A stretch of DNA of 64,000 bases from Tianweitania sediminis (GCF_017813335.1 NZ_JAGIYY010000002.1:620001-684000); one strand, 5' to 3'. Positions 37,408 through 47,013 are shown, numbered from the stretch's first letter. A program made the numbers and translations. Notes: generated by a model from the letters alone, not told the origin.

Positions 37408-38169
37408 TCAGCGCATGCAGGCGTCGTTGGAAGCCTGATCGTAGTTGTAGGGGTTGGCGCGGACCTGGCGGCACAGGATGCTGAGCTTGCGCGTATCGCG
37501 ACCGCTCACCACGTTGCTGCCGGTGGACTGCGTTCCAGCGACCGAGGACCGTCCGGTCCGGCCCGCATTGCCCGCTACGCCCGTGCTGCTGTCGGGGTTG
37601 CTCGCCGTGCTGCCCGACATGCCACCACCGAAGATGCCGCCGAAGATGCTGCGGCCGCCCTGGTTGGACACCCCGCTGGCCGTTGCAGGGCTGGTGTCGC
37701 CACCACTTCCGCCGATCCCGAGGCCGACATCGGCGCCGATGCCGCCCGAGCCACCCACAGTGGCGCCGGCTGAAGCATTCGCGCCGCTGCCACCGCCGAT
37801 CGAAGCCGTTGCACCGGCATCCACGCCACTGCCGCCGCCGACGCTTGCGCCTGCACCGGCATTGACGCCGCCGCCGCCGCCGATGGAGGCACCCGCACCG
37901 GCGTCGACACCGCTGCCGCCTCCGATGTTTGCGCCCGCGCCGGCACCGATGCCGCTGTCACCGCCAACAGAAGCGCCCAGGCCGGCGCCAATGCCGCTAT
38001 CGCCACCGATGCTGGCGCCCAGGCCAGCGCCGATGCCGTCGCTGCCGCCGATGGACGCGCCCACGCCCGCGCCGATCCCGCCTTCTTGTGCGAAGGAAGG
38101 AAAGGCGACCGTGGTGAGCAGGGCCGCGCCGATGATCTTGCCGATTAGAACGTTGGAATTCTTAGTCAT
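37408..38169 (-). CDS. Secreted glycine-rich protein with nine 14-residue repeats
   Basis: Not a family I recognise. 253 aa with AGGAG before ATG 38169. A signal peptide ends PSFAQ at residue 28. Residues 32-157 are nine tandem 14-residue repeats of the type IGAGLGASIGGDSG, almost only Gly, Ala, Ser and a hydrophobic residue at the first position. A Ser/Thr/Gly-rich linker follows, then a C-terminal segment with two Cys (LSILCRQVRANPYNYDQASNDACMR, in part) that may form a disulfide. The composition suggests an extracellular or envelope structural or adhesive protein. It is transcribed alone, with an AT-rich upstream region and its own terminator. Confidence 0.75.
   Translation of the reverse strand: MTKNSNVLIGKIIGAALLTTVAFPSFAQEGGIGAGVGASIGGSDGIGAGLGASIGGDSGIGAGLGASVGGDSGIGAGAGANIGGGSGVDAGAGASIGGGGGVNAGAGASVGGGSGVDAGATASIGGGSGANASAGATVGGSGGIGADVGLGIGGSGGDTSPATASGVSNQGGRSIFGGIFGGGMSGSTASNPDSSTGVAGNAGRTGRSSVAGTQSTGSNVVSGRDTRKLSILCRQVRANPYNYDQASNDACMR
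37699..38076 (-). repeat. Nine tandem 42-bp coding repeats
   Basis: Nine in-frame units of 42 bp encode 14-residue Gly-rich repeats. Adjacent units near the start of the gene are the most alike (IGAGLGASIGGDSG and IGAGLGASVGGDSG), later units diverge (ANASAGATVGGSGG). The gradient suggests recent unit duplication at the 5' side. Copy number may vary between strains. Confidence 0.85.
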
Positions 38170-38297
38170 TACAAGCTCCTCTTTCATCCAGAAGGGGTTC
38201 AATCCGCTGGGAGAAAGAAGAAGCAATGCGCGGAACCGTTGCAGGCGATCCGAAGCTATAATTACCGTATGCTTATATAAGAAAACTGCTTTCGAGC

Positions 38298-38810
38298 TTA
38301 AGCAAAGCTGCGGCCGATCTCGGTGCGTTGAAAGGCAATCAGGTCAAGCGAGGGAGCGCGGTGGCCAAGGCTGGTCAGGATCATGTGCGCCTGTCCCCGG
38401 TGATGTGTCTGGTGATTGAAAACGTGAAACAGGGCGGGTGCGAGCCGCTGTGACACGGTGCGCATTTCTGAAACGGTTGTGTAGGAAAAGCGTCCGGACA
38501 GTTCTGGATCGCTGAGGCCGGCGACCCAGCCAGAGATGCGGGTGTCTTCCGCTTCCCGGGCGATCCGCAGGGGCGCGAGGTTCGGATGGATGATCGCGGC
38601 AAGGCTGGTTGGCACCTCACCGCGCCCCGTGAAGCGCTTCATCCAGATGCGGTCGGCAACGAGAATGTGGTTGAGCGTGCCCCGCATGGACTTGAAGAAC
38701 GCGCCGGCATCCCGGCCGAACTCTTCATCGCTCAGCTCCGCCGCCGCCTCATAAAGTTCGTTATTGGCCCATGCGTTATAGGCCGCAAACATCTCGAAAA
38801 CCTGCCTCAT
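38298..38810 (-). CDS. DinB family protein
   Basis: Four-helix-bundle metal-binding protein of 170 aa, DinB/YfiT-like. The metal triad is His48 (TLNHIL), His133 and His137 (FNHQTHHRGQ). Members are DNA-damage-inducible in Bacillus or act as thiol-dependent transferases; the role here is unknown. It starts at ATG 38810 and diverges from a GST gene only 50 bases away, which may hint at a shared thiol link. Confidence 0.85.
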   Translation of the reverse strand: MRQVFEMFAAYNAWANNELYEAAAELSDEEFGRDAGAFFKSMRGTLNHILVADRIWMKRFTGRGEVPTSLAAIIHPNLAPLRIAREAEDTRISGWVAGLSDPELSGRFSYTTVSEMRTVSQRLAPALFHVFNHQTHHRGQAHMILTSLGHRAPSLDLIAFQRTEIGRSFA

Positions 38811-38859
38811 AGATGTGTCTTTCTGCTAAACGGGTGCCGAAGCGACTAGGGAGAACGCC

Positions 38860-39552
38860 ATGTCCATTAAACTCTATGATCTCGTGGGCAAGGACCCAAC
38901 GCGGCCCTTCAGTCCGCATTGCTGGAAGGTCGCGATGGCGCTGGCACACAAGGGGCTCGAGTTTGAAAGCGTGCCGACGTCTTTCACCCGCATCAAGCAT
39001 GTGGAAAACGGAGCATCACCCCTCATCCCGGTGCTGTCCGACAGAGGCAAGATCGTGTGGGATTCCTTCGCCATCGCGCTTTACCTTGAAGATCGATATC
39101 CGGATCGGCGAACGCTGTTCGGCGGTCCGGCAGGGGTAGCGACGAGCCGCTTCATCGAACGATGGTCCCTCGTGACGCTTCATCCCTTCCTGGCGTCGGC
39201 TGCGCTGATGGACATTCACGATCATCTCGCGCCGGAAGATCAGGAGTATTTTCGGAAAAGCCGGGAAGCGCGGTTCAACAAGAAGCTGGAAGAGGTGCCG
39301 GTCGGACGCGAGGCCAAGGTGGTGGCGTTCCGCGCTTCACTCGAGCCGTTGCGCGGCATGCTTGGCTTTCAGCCTTTCATCGGTGGCGAAAGCCCGCTTT
39401 TCTGCGACTACATCGTGTTCGGCGCCTTTCAATGGGTTCGCGTGGTTTCCCCGTTCCGCTTCCTGGACGAAGCCGACCCCGTTGGGATCTGGTTGCAGCG
39501 CTGTCTTGATCTGCATGGCGGGATAGCGCGTCAGGTGCCTGCCGCAGCCTGA
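38860..39552 (+). CDS. Glutathione S-transferase family protein
   Basis: Cytosolic GST-like protein of 230 aa. The N-terminal thioredoxin-like domain includes [22 protein letters not shown], the cis-Pro loop SPLIPVLSD and the glutathione-binding [16 protein letters not shown]. The all-helical C-domain spans about 90-215. The FSPHCWK active-site region resembles the LigE/LigF beta-etherase-like branch rather than the classical beta class. Substrate unknown. ACTAGGGAGAACGCC precedes the ATG at 38860. Confidence 0.83.
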   Translation: MSIKLYDLVGKDPTRPFSPHCWKVAMALAHKGLEFESVPTSFTRIKHVENGASPLIPVLSDRGKIVWDSFAIALYLEDRYPDRRTLFGGPAGVATSRFIERWSLVTLHPFLASAALMDIHDHLAPEDQEYFRKSREARFNKKLEEVPVGREAKVVAFRASLEPLRGMLGFQPFIGGESPLFCDYIVFGAFQWVRVVSPFRFLDEADPVGIWLQRCLDLHGGIARQVPAAA

Positions 39553-39634
39553 GCGGAGGCTTGGCAAGGGGTGGGGGGCTCTGTATAGAGCCGGCACCTC
39601 CCCATTGACCCTTTCAAACAGGATGAGCCCAGTT

Positions 39635-40057
39635 ATGGCTGTTGAACGTACTTTCTCCATGATCAAGCCCGATGCGACCAAGCGCAATCTGACGGGTGCC
39701 ATCACCAAGATGCTCGAAGATGCCGGCCTGCGCGTGGTTGCGTCGCGCCGCGTATGGATGAGCCGTCGAGAAGCCGAAGGGTTTTATGCCGTGCACAAGG
39801 AACGCCCGTTCTTCGGCGAACTGGTGGAATCCATGTCGTCGGGCCCGACGGTCGTTCAGGTCCTGGAAGGCGAGAACGCAATCGCCAAGAATCGCGAAGT
39901 GATGGGCGCCACGAACCCTGCGAACGCTGACGAAGGCACGATCCGCAAGGTCCACGCCCTGTCGATCGGCGAGAACTCCGTGCACGGTTCGGATGCGCCG
40001 GAAACGGCCGCACAGGAGATTGCCTACTGGTTCTCGCAAACGCAAGTGGTTGGCTAA
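39635..40057 (+). CDS. ndk: Nucleoside diphosphate kinase
   Basis: Balances nucleoside triphosphate pools, 140 aa. The phosphohistidine is His117 in [29 protein letters not shown] opens the protein. I start at ATG 39635, the family start, not the in-frame ATG 30 bases upstream. AGGA lies about 10 bases before it. A strong terminator follows. Confidence 0.97.
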   Translation: MAVERTFSMIKPDATKRNLTGAITKMLEDAGLRVVASRRVWMSRREAEGFYAVHKERPFFGELVESMSSGPTVVQVLEGENAIAKNREVMGATNPANADEGTIRKVHALSIGENSVHGSDAPETAAQEIAYWFSQTQVVG

Positions 40058-40083
40058 GCCACTCGATCTCGCAAGACACCGAG

Positions 40084-40108
40084 AAAGCCCGGATCATGTC
40101 CGGGCTTT
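40084..40108. terminator. Bidirectional terminator between ndk and the diguanylate cyclase gene
   Basis: AAAGCCCGGA (40084-40093) pairs perfectly with TCCGGGCTTT (40099-40108) around a 5-base loop. On the plus strand TTTGTCTTTT follows; on the minus strand the stem ends in TTTCTC. It serves both convergent genes. Confidence 0.85.
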
Positions 40109-40115
40109 GTCTTTT

Positions 40116-41621
40116 CTAGTTCAGCTTGCGTCGCCGTGGCTGGAATGTGTCGAGCGACTGTTCCGTGTCTGCCGCGGCAAGCGAAAGGAGCTCGATCGGC
40201 TTCAGCGTTTCGGAGGCAGGCCTGAGATCGCAGATCGCAAGTCCGTCGCGTCCAGCCTGTTTCGCCCGGTACATTGCTCGGTCTGCCCGCTGCAACACGT
40301 CGTCCGGGCCGGCGCTCGAGCCATCAAACACAACCACGCCCATGCTGGCGGACACCTGGTGCGAGCCGCAACCATGGCGGATCGCTGAAAGGATCTGGTT
40401 GCCGCGAACAAGTGCTTGCTGCGTCATCTCCGCTTCATCCATGAGCGATCCGCCGATGATCAGGACGAACTCGTCGCCACCGATGCGCGCCGGGATCTCG
40501 CCCTCCGCCGTGTTCGACTGGAGGATGGCAGCGACGTCCTTCAGGCAGCGGTCACCGGCGTCATGGCCTGCCGTGTCATTGAGGAACTTGAAGTTGTCGA
40601 GGTCGATGAAAAGCACCGCAGCCGTGCCGCCGAAATCCCGCAAGCCGGCCATCGTCGCTTCCATGCCGCGGAAAAAGCGGCGCCGATTGGCAAGTCCGGT
40701 CAACGGATCGCGGTAAGCCAGGGCTTCGATCTGGGCGTGCTGCCGTTTGCGAATGGTTATGTCGGCCATGTAGCCGTGCCAGGTCACCCCATCGGCGGAG
40801 CGCTCCGGATCAGCCGTGAGCCTCAGCCACTTCTCACCACCCCTCGCTGTCTCGACACGGAACTCGACTTCCCAAGAGTGCAGGGTGCTTGCGGCTTCAA
40901 GGAAGCTTGTGCGGTAGCGCTGTTGATCGTCCACATGCATGTGCTGGGTCAGCGTCGCCGGATCGCGCAAAATCTCCTGCACCGAGATGCCGGTGATCCT
41001 TTCGAAGCCGGGACTGAGGAAGGTGAAAGCGCTGATGCCGCTCGCGCCGACCTTCAACTGGAAGATGCCTCCGGGAACGCCGCTCATCAGTTTCTGAAAC
41101 AGGGCTTCCTGATTTAACCGCCGCCGCGTTTCGGTGATCTCGCGCACCGACCCTTCGTAGAACAGCGGCTTGCCCGTCCGGCCATGACGCACCACACGCG
41201 CAGACTCTGTGATCCAGATCCGCTCCCGCGTCTTGTGCCGATAAACCTCGGATACGAAATTGCTGACATGACCTTCAGCCTGGAGGATGCGGCGGAACTC
41301 CTCGCGGCGGCCTGGCTCCACATACCATTCGACCGCGATGTCCTCGACGGAACGCAGCATCTCTTCTTCGGTGTCATACCCGTTCAGCCGAACAAGAGCG
41401 GGATTGGCTGAAAGCTGACGCCCGTCCAGCGAGGAACGGTAGATCCCGTCGGACAGGTGGGCGATCAACGCTGCGCTGCTCTCCTCTGCCGTTGCAAGCG
41501 AGCCCTGCAATCTCCGGTAGAAAAACAACGTGCTTGCAGAAAACACCAGGGACACGAACAGCAGCGCCGCCAGGAGAAGCTCTGTGCCCGATAAGCCGGG
41601 AAGAAAGGGTTCAAAGAACAT
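40116..41621 (-). CDS. Membrane-anchored PAS-PAS-GGDEF diguanylate cyclase
   Basis: Makes cyclic di-GMP; 501 aa. One transmembrane helix lies near residues 14-36. Two PAS domains follow (about 45-165 and 175-295; NPALVRLNGYDTEEEM and FLSPGFERITGISVQEI). The GGDEF domain begins YRDPLTGLANRRRF near 303, with an intact GGDEF at 381-385. The allosteric RxxD I-site five residues before it is missing (IPARI instead), so product inhibition by that route is unlikely. PAS domains probably sense a cytoplasmic signal. Convergent with ndk. Confidence 0.9.
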   Translation of the reverse strand: MFFEPFLPGLSGTELLLAALLFVSLVFSASTLFFYRRLQGSLATAEESSAALIAHLSDGIYRSSLDGRQLSANPALVRLNGYDTEEEMLRSVEDIAVEWYVEPGRREEFRRILQAEGHVSNFVSEVYRHKTRERIWITESARVVRHGRTGKPLFYEGSVREITETRRRLNQEALFQKLMSGVPGGIFQLKVGASGISAFTFLSPGFERITGISVQEILRDPATLTQHMHVDDQQRYRTSFLEAASTLHSWEVEFRVETARGGEKWLRLTADPERSADGVTWHGYMADITIRKRQHAQIEALAYRDPLTGLANRRRFFRGMEATMAGLRDFGGTAAVLFIDLDNFKFLNDTAGHDAGDRCLKDVAAILQSNTAEGEIPARIGGDEFVLIIGGSLMDEAEMTQQALVRGNQILSAIRHGCGSHQVSASMGVVVFDGSSAGPDDVLQRADRAMYRAKQAGRDGLAICDLRPASETLKPIELLSLAAADTEQSLDTFQPRRRKLN

Positions 41622-41723
41622 CTATGACGGTTCGCCGGCAAGTTGATCGCCTGCACCTTACGCCACGGAAAGTCTCGCAAATGTAACCGCAGCACGAAAA
41701 CCTCGTACACGGTTAAGTGGTGG

Positions 41724-42206
41724 TTATCGATCGCAGCCGTGTGTTTCGGACCAACGACGAAGCGCGTCTTCGTCGGTGTCCTTGGCATCGACCCATCCGC
41801 TGTCGCTGCCATCGCCCGAAATGATCTTTTTCCAGAAGGGAGCTCGCGACTTGAGGAAGTCCATCAGAAACGAAGCCGCTTCAAAGGCCGCCTGCCGGTG
41901 TGTGGAAGCAGTCACAACCAGCACGATATTTTCGCCCGGCACGATGCGCCCGAACCGATGGATAATGGTGATGGCAAGGAGCCGCCAGCGGTCGAGCGCC
42001 TCCTGTGCGGTTGCGGCAAGAGCACGTTCCGCCATGCCGGGATAATGTTCCAGTTCGAGCGCTGCCAGCCCGCCGTCGTCGTCGCGACAGATCCCGGTGA
42101 AGCTAACCACTGCGCCCGTTTGCCGGGAGGTCTCGCCGGCGAGTTTGATCTCGGCCGCCGTATCGAAATCCTCGCGCTGGACTCTGACGGAAAGCGCAGG
42201 GGACAC
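41724..42206 (-). CDS. moaE: Molybdopterin synthase catalytic subunit
   Basis: Large subunit of molybdopterin synthase, 160 aa. Conserved features are GAVVSFTGICRDD, LELEHYPGMAERAL, IIHRFGRIVPGENIVLV and the catalytic Lys region APFWKKI. It transfers sulfur from MoaD to precursor Z. Directly downstream of moaD with 2 bases between. A molybdopterin enzyme that could use the cofactor is encoded at 49,193. Confidence 0.94.
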   Translation of the reverse strand: MSPALSVRVQREDFDTAAEIKLAGETSRQTGAVVSFTGICRDDDGGLAALELEHYPGMAERALAATAQEALDRWRLLAITIIHRFGRIVPGENIVLVVTASTHRQAAFEAASFLMDFLKSRAPFWKKIISGDGSDSGWVDAKDTDEDALRRWSETHGCDR

Positions 42207-42208
42207 GA

Positions 42209-42460
42209 CTAGCCCCCCGTCATGGGCGGGAAAAGAGCGATTTCGCGCGCGCCATCCAGCCGTTCATGGTAATCCACATGCTCATGGTTGATCGCCACGC
42301 GAATGGCCTTCGGGACCTTCAAAGCCTCCTGATAGCCTTCGCCCAGGCTCTTTAACCATTCAAGCAAATCTGCAACCGTTTGGACGGACGAGGGAAGATC
42401 GAGTTCCTCCTCGCCCCGTCCAATCCGTTCGCGCACCCAGGCAAAATAAACCAGCTTCAT
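42209..42460 (-). CDS. moaD: Molybdopterin synthase sulfur carrier subunit
   Basis: Ubiquitin-fold sulfur carrier, 83 aa from ATG 42460. It ends in the required Gly-Gly (ALFPPMTGG), which is thiocarboxylated. MKLVYFAWVRERIGRGEEELDLP is a typical MoaD start. The ATG is 4 bases after the pgsA stop. The pgsA-moaD-moaE order is common in Hyphomicrobiales. Confidence 0.94.
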   Translation of the reverse strand: MKLVYFAWVRERIGRGEEELDLPSSVQTVADLLEWLKSLGEGYQEALKVPKAIRVAINHEHVDYHERLDGAREIALFPPMTGG

Positions 42461-42464
42461 ATCG

Positions 42465-43058
42465 TCACTCGTCCATGATGTGCTTGGCGCCCGCACGGAA
42501 GTAGTCGTAGCCCGTGTAAAGCGTCACAATGGCGGAGATCCACAGGAGCACGATGCCCATCTGCGTCGTGTAGGGCACCAGCTTGTCACCGGCAGGACCG
42601 GCGAGCAGAAAGCCGATCGCAAACATCTGCAGCGTGGTTTTCCATTTCGCCAGCTGGGTCACGGGAACGCGCACCTTCAAGGCCGCGAGGTACTCCCTGA
42701 GGCCGGACACGAGGATTTCACGGCACAGGATGATGATGGCCGCCCAAAGCGTCCAGCCCGCAATGGTCCGATCGGAATCGGCGGCAAGCAGGAGCAGGCA
42801 CGTCGAAACCAGCAGCTTGTCGGCGATGGGATCGAGCATCTTCCCGATGTTCGATGTCTGCTGCCAAATTCGCGCTAGATACCCGTCGAGATAGTCGGTG
42901 ACGCTGGCGAGAACGAAAAGAAACAGCGCCAGCCAGCGCGCCACGTCGCTCGATTGCAACCGCCCTTCAAGAAAGAAACAGAACACGATCAGCGGCACGC
43001 ACAAAATGCGGCCGTAGGTCAGGAGGTTTGGAACGTTGAAAGCGCGACGGCTTGCCAT
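42465..43058 (-). CDS. pgsA: CDP-diacylglycerol--glycerol-3-phosphate 3-phosphatidyltransferase
   Basis: Inner-membrane enzyme of phosphatidylglycerol synthesis, 197 aa. The CDP-alcohol phosphotransferase motif is complete: DYLDGYLAR..G..LDPIADK near residues 68-93. Hydrophobic helices run through the rest. FNVPNLLTYGRI is the family N-terminus. It lies between uvrC and moaD. A second CDP-alcohol transferase is at 53,280, but this one has the standard PgsA N-terminus. Confidence 0.92.
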   Translation of the reverse strand: MASRRAFNVPNLLTYGRILCVPLIVFCFFLEGRLQSSDVARWLALFLFVLASVTDYLDGYLARIWQQTSNIGKMLDPIADKLLVSTCLLLLAADSDRTIAGWTLWAAIIILCREILVSGLREYLAALKVRVPVTQLAKWKTTLQMFAIGFLLAGPAGDKLVPYTTQMGIVLLWISAIVTLYTGYDYFRAGAKHIMDE

Positions 43059-43162
43059 TGTTCTCGCTTTATGCGCTTCGGAGATCCCGGGGTGATCGGA
43101 TTGTCATGCCGTCAAATGCGGCAAATTGGAACCATGGGCAAGGAGGGAAGCCACCGGCTTCA

Positions 43163-45211
43163 TCACCCGCGCTCATGGAAATGATTGTAAACGGTTCTGG
43201 CGATCGATTCCGAAATGCCTTCCACGGCCATCAGATCTTCGACGGCGGCACGGCTGACCGCCTTTGCCGTTCCGAAGTGATGCAGCAGTGCCCGCTTGCG
43301 CCCAGGCCCGACGCCGGGAACCTCGTCCAGCGGATTTCGGACGAACTCTTTCTTTCGTCGCGTGCGATGGGCGCCGATCGCAAAGCGATGGGCTTCGTCG
43401 CGCATCCGCTGCAGAAAATACAAAACCGGATCCCGCACGGGCAGCGTGAAGCTTGGCCGGCCTTCAATGATGAAGCGCTCGCGCCCGGCTTCCCGATCGA
43501 TGCCCTTCGCAACGCCGATCGCTGTGACGGCATCCGAAATGCCGAGCTCCGCCATGATCCTGCGCACGGCGTTCATCTGCCCTTCGCCGCCATCGATCAG
43601 GATGACATCCGGCCAGGCGGGGAAACCGTCTTCTTCGGGATCCGCGGGGGGAGCGGCGCGGTCGGGAACGCCATGCTCCTTGATCAGGCGGCCGAAGCGT
43701 CGTTCCATCACCTCGCGCATCATGCCGAAGTCATCGCCTGGGGTGATCTCGGTCGATCGGATGTTGAACTTCCGGTACTGGTTCTTCACGAAGCCTTCCG
43801 GACCCGCGACGATCATCGCGCCAACGGCACTCGTGCCCATGATGTGCGAGTTGTCGTAGACTTCGATCCGCCGCGGCTTGCTGGCAAGGCCGAACACCTG
43901 CTGGACACCTTCAAGCAGCTTGTTCTGGGACGATGTTTCCGCCAAGCGCCGCCCGAGTGCTTCGCGAGCATTCTGCAGCGCGTGCTGCACCAGCTCTTTC
44001 TTTTCGCCCCGTTGCGGCACGGAAATCGACACCTTGCGTCCGGCAAGCGTCGACAGGGCTTCTTCCAGCAGGGGCTGCTCCTCCACATCCTGTGACAAAA
44101 GGATCATGCGAGGGCAGGGCTTGTCCTCGTAGAACTGGGCCAGGAATGCGCCAAGCACTTCGTCGAGCTCGATGGCCGGATCCGCCTTGGGGAAGTACGC
44201 GCGGTTGCCCCAGTTCTGCCCGGTACGGAAAAAGAACACCTGGATACAGGTCTGCCCGCCTTCGCCATGGATGGCGAACACATCGGCCTCTTCCACCGAC
44301 CCCGGGTTGATGCCCTGGTGGCTCTGCACATGGCTCAGCGCGCTCAACCGGTCGCGGTAGATGGCTGCCCGCTCGAACTCCATGTTTTCCGAGGCTTCCT
44401 GCATGGCGGCCGAGATCTGGCCTTTCACCGCCTGGCTCTTGCCGGACAGGAAGCCGCGCGCTTCACCCACCAGTTCCTGGTAAGCCGCGTTGTCAATTTC
44501 GCCGGTACACGGGCCTGAGCACCGCTTGATTTGGTAAAGCAGGCAGGGCCGCGTACGGCTTTCCAGAACCGAGTCGGTGCATGTGCGCAGAAGAAAGGCG
44601 CGTTGCAGCGCGTTGATCGTCCGGCTGACAGCTCCCGCGGAAGCGAAAGGCCCGAAATAGTCGCCCTTTCGGGAGCGTGCGCCGCGATGCTTGAAGATGC
44701 CGGGTGCTCGATGGTCGCCGGTCAAGATGATATAAGGAAAGGACTTGTCGTCGCGCAGAAGAACGTTGAAGCGGGGCCGCAACCGCTTGATCAGGTTTGC
44801 TTCGAGCAGCAGCGCCTCGATCTCGGTGCGGGTAATAACGAATTCCATGGCGGCGGTTTCGCGCACCATCCGACCGATTCGATTGCTGTGGTAGCGGCCC
44901 TGCGCGTAGGACGTGACGCGCTTCTTCAGGTTGCGCGCCTTGCCGACGTAAAGCACGTCGCCAGCCGCGTTCATCATCCTGTAAACGCCAGGCGCGTTGG
45001 GAAGCCGCTTCACCAGAACCTGGATCGCTTCCGGCCCGGTCAAGCCAGCCGCATCCCCGCCCGTTCCAAGCCAATCGATGGAGGCGGCGCTTTCAATCGA
45101 GATCGCCTCGCCGCCGTCGTCGACAAGCGAATCATCGTCTTCGTCCCGACCGGGCATGAAGCCGGCGATGTCGCTGCTGGCCTGGTGCGAACGTGGTGGT
45201 TCCGTTGTCAT
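43163..45211 (-). CDS. uvrC: Excinuclease ABC subunit C
   Basis: Dual-incision nuclease of nucleotide excision repair, 682 aa from ATG 45211 behind GGGAGG. After an acidic N-terminal extension the GIY-YIG domain reads [25 protein letters not shown]; a UVR domain lies near residue 260-300; the RNase H-like domain includes [15 protein letters not shown]; the C-terminal helix-hairpin-helix repeats include [13 protein letters not shown]. An upstream in-frame start would add 23 unlike residues. The uvrC-pgsA-moaD-moaE order is conserved in the order. Confidence 0.94.
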   Translation of the reverse strand: MTTEPPRSHQASSDIAGFMPGRDEDDDSLVDDGGEAISIESAASIDWLGTGGDAAGLTGPEAIQVLVKRLPNAPGVYRMMNAAGDVLYVGKARNLKKRVTSYAQGRYHSNRIGRMVRETAAMEFVITRTEIEALLLEANLIKRLRPRFNVLLRDDKSFPYIILTGDHRAPGIFKHRGARSRKGDYFGPFASAGAVSRTINALQRAFLLRTCTDSVLESRTRPCLLYQIKRCSGPCTGEIDNAAYQELVGEARGFLSGKSQAVKGQISAAMQEASENMEFERAAIYRDRLSALSHVQSHQGINPGSVEEADVFAIHGEGGQTCIQVFFFRTGQNWGNRAYFPKADPAIELDEVLGAFLAQFYEDKPCPRMILLSQDVEEQPLLEEALSTLAGRKVSISVPQRGEKKELVQHALQNAREALGRRLAETSSQNKLLEGVQQVFGLASKPRRIEVYDNSHIMGTSAVGAMIVAGPEGFVKNQYRKFNIRSTEITPGDDFGMMREVMERRFGRLIKEHGVPDRAAPPADPEEDGFPAWPDVILIDGGEGQMNAVRRIMAELGISDAVTAIGVAKGIDREAGRERFIIEGRPSFTLPVRDPVLYFLQRMRDEAHRFAIGAHRTRRKKEFVRNPLDEVPGVGPGRKRALLHHFGTAKAVSRAAVEDLMAVEGISESIARTVYNHFHERG

Positions 45212-45671
45212 CGACAACAGCCTCCCACCTCGGGCGAGCACGCGCGTGGCATGCTGCGGCAACAAGGGGTGTAAGACCATGTGGAACGGGGCGCGAGACC
45301 AGCGCTGAAATCAGCCAACATCAAAACCGGGTATCTGAGCTTCGTCGCCTCGGCAAGCGTGACGAGGCACGAGGCGCTCCATGCATATAAGGATCCTGAC
45401 CGGCTTCGCGCAACGATGCGTTAACTACGTCCGTACCGGCTTTCGTAAGCTTAGGATTTGATTAAACTTTCCAAGCCTGTGTGACGATCCTGCAACGTCA
45501 ATTTTTCGCCACATCTCCGCCCGGCAAACTTCACGATTGGAGTTTGGTTCGGCCGCATTTGGTGCCGATTTTCTGACGGTGCGGCAGACACCCCGGGTCC
45601 TCCGCCGGTGATGCCAACAGATTGGAAAGGCTGACCTCCCATCGGCGCTTTCTGAGTGAAGGAGTATGAAA
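45212..45671. other. Intergenic region between uvrC and the porin gene
   Basis: About 460 bases separate the divergent uvrC and omp genes. The part nearest omp (45440-45560) is AT-richer than its surroundings and probably holds the porin promoter and a long leader. A 26-codon frame near 45380 lacks support. No RNA gene, repeat or LexA-type GTTC dyad could be confirmed. Confidence 0.5.
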
Positions 45672-46334
45672 ATGCATTTGATCAACAAGTATGCGCGGCC
45701 TGCCGCAGCGCTCACCGGCCTGGCTGCTATCTTCGCCGCGTTTTCGGCGCAGGCTGCTGACGTCGTCATGGAAGAGCCGCCAGCACCGGCCTTCATCGAG
45801 TCGATGCCGGTTGCTTCTTGGGCTGGTCCTTACGCCGGTGTTGCAGCTTCCTACGGCTTCAACGGTCGCGCGAGCGGTTTGACGGGTCCTGATGTCGACA
45901 CCGACGGCTTTGCTGGCTCCGGTTTCGCTGGTTACAACTGGCAGACGGGCAGCTTCGTGTACGGCTTCGAAGGTGATGTCGGCTACAGCGGCGTCGAAGG
46001 TTCGGACGGCGGCAACAAGGTCGAAGGTGGCCTGAACGGCTCCATCCGCGCTCGCATGGGCGTTGCAGCAACCGATCGCGTTTTGATCTACGGAACGGCC
46101 GGTGGTGCTGCTGAACGGACCGAAGTGTCCAATGCGTTCGGCTCGGACGACAAGACCCTGCTCGGCTACACGGTCGGCGGCGGCGTTGATGCCAAGCTGA
46201 CCGACCAGGTCTTCGGCCGCGTCGAATACCGCTACACCGACTACGGTTCGGAAACGTTCAACACGGGCGGCCTTGCCCAGAACGTCGACACCCGCGACCA
46301 CAAGGTTTCGGTCGGCGTCGGCTTCAAGTTCTGA
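45672..46334 (+). CDS. Outer membrane beta-barrel protein, Omp25/Omp31-like
   Basis: Eight-stranded barrel-type outer membrane protein of 220 aa. The signal peptide ends FSAQAADVV. Mature strands include WAGPYAGVAASYGFNG, GFAGYNWQTGSFVYGFEGDVGYS and a terminal HKVSVGVGFKF ending in Phe, the BAM recognition end. Close families are Brucella Omp25/31 and rhizobial RopB. The ATG at 45672 sits 7 bases after GGAG; the ATG at 45666 is too close. A strong terminator follows, as for highly expressed porins. Confidence 0.88.
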   Translation: MHLINKYARPAAALTGLAAIFAAFSAQAADVVMEEPPAPAFIESMPVASWAGPYAGVAASYGFNGRASGLTGPDVDTDGFAGSGFAGYNWQTGSFVYGFEGDVGYSGVEGSDGGNKVEGGLNGSIRARMGVAATDRVLIYGTAGGAAERTEVSNAFGSDDKTLLGYTVGGGVDAKLTDQVFGRVEYRYTDYGSETFNTGGLAQNVDTRDHKVSVGVGFKF

Positions 46335-46350
46335 GCCAAACTCGACGACG

Positions 46351-46381
46351 AAAAAAGCCGGGCTTCGCGCCCGGCTTTTTT
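46351..46381. terminator. Strong bidirectional terminator
   Basis: A6 plus GCCGGGC (46351-46363) pairs with GCCCGGC plus T6 (46369-46381) around a 5-base loop, a 13-bp stem. It ends the porin transcript and probably also the convergent GST transcript. Confidence 0.93.
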
Positions 46382-46390
46382 GTTGCGCGC

Positions 46391-46990
46391 TCAGGCCTTG
46401 GGCAGCAAAGCAGCGAGATCCGGAAACTTCTCATCGAACCGCTTGGCCCAGCGCACCAGCTTGCTGCGGCCGCGCTCCCATTTGCCTTCAAACCGCAGTG
46501 CGAGATAGGCAAGTGCCGCGCGGAAGGCGAGGTGCCCCGCATGCAGCTTCGCGGGCAGGTTGGGGGTTTGCGTCATAAGCAGATCAAGGCACTGTTCGGC
46601 CTTTCTCCATTGCCGGTCCAGCCAAGGCTGGTGAACGATTTCTTCTGGCCGCATGCGCCGCTCGTAGACATGCGCGAGAAGCACGTCGCAGAGACCGTCG
46701 CAAAGCGCTTCCAGCCGTTCCGCCTGCAGCCGCTTGGCCGAGTTGCGCGGAAACAAGGCACCCTTGTGTTCGCGATTCAGGTACTGGGTGATGACACGGC
46801 TGTCGTAGATGCCGTCGCCCTCATCAGTCACAAGCACCGGTATCTTGCCGAGCGGGTTGGCCTGCAGCAGCGAGTCGGGCGGGGCGTTCGTTTCCGTCAA
46901 CTCGGACTCGAAGCTCAGGCCGACATAGGCAGCCGCCATCCGGACTTTCGCGCTGTAAGGGGATGCAGGGGAATAAAGGATCTTCGGCAT
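46391..46990 (-). CDS. Glutathione S-transferase family protein
   Basis: GST-like protein of 199 aa from ATG 46990; the frame stays open upstream but loses family similarity. The N-domain has LYSPASPYSAKVRMAAAYVGL, the NPLGKIPVLV cis-Pro loop and DSRVITQYLN; the C-domain is helical. The Ser in SPYSAKVR may activate glutathione. Close to YibF-like GSTs. Substrate unknown. Convergent with the porin gene. Confidence 0.85.
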   Translation of the reverse strand: MPKILYSPASPYSAKVRMAAAYVGLSFESELTETNAPPDSLLQANPLGKIPVLVTDEGDGIYDSRVITQYLNREHKGALFPRNSAKRLQAERLEALCDGLCDVLLAHVYERRMRPEEIVHQPWLDRQWRKAEQCLDLLMTQTPNLPAKLHAGHLAFRAALAYLALRFEGKWERGRSKLVRWAKRFDEKFPDLAALLPKA

Positions 46991-47013
46991 GAACGCTCCT
47001 GCGGCACGGGATG

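Noticed and set aside
37699-38076. Tandem repeats as a CRISPR array
   Set aside because: Units are contiguous, in frame and encode protein repeats; there are no unique spacers.
45212-45300. Possible SOS (LexA) box before uvrC
   Set aside because: GTTC followed by TCTT after 7 bases is only a partial match to the alphaproteobacterial GTTC-N7-GTTC dyad.
45390-45470. 26-codon ORF upstream of the porin gene
   Set aside because: No ribosome site, too short and no codon pattern.
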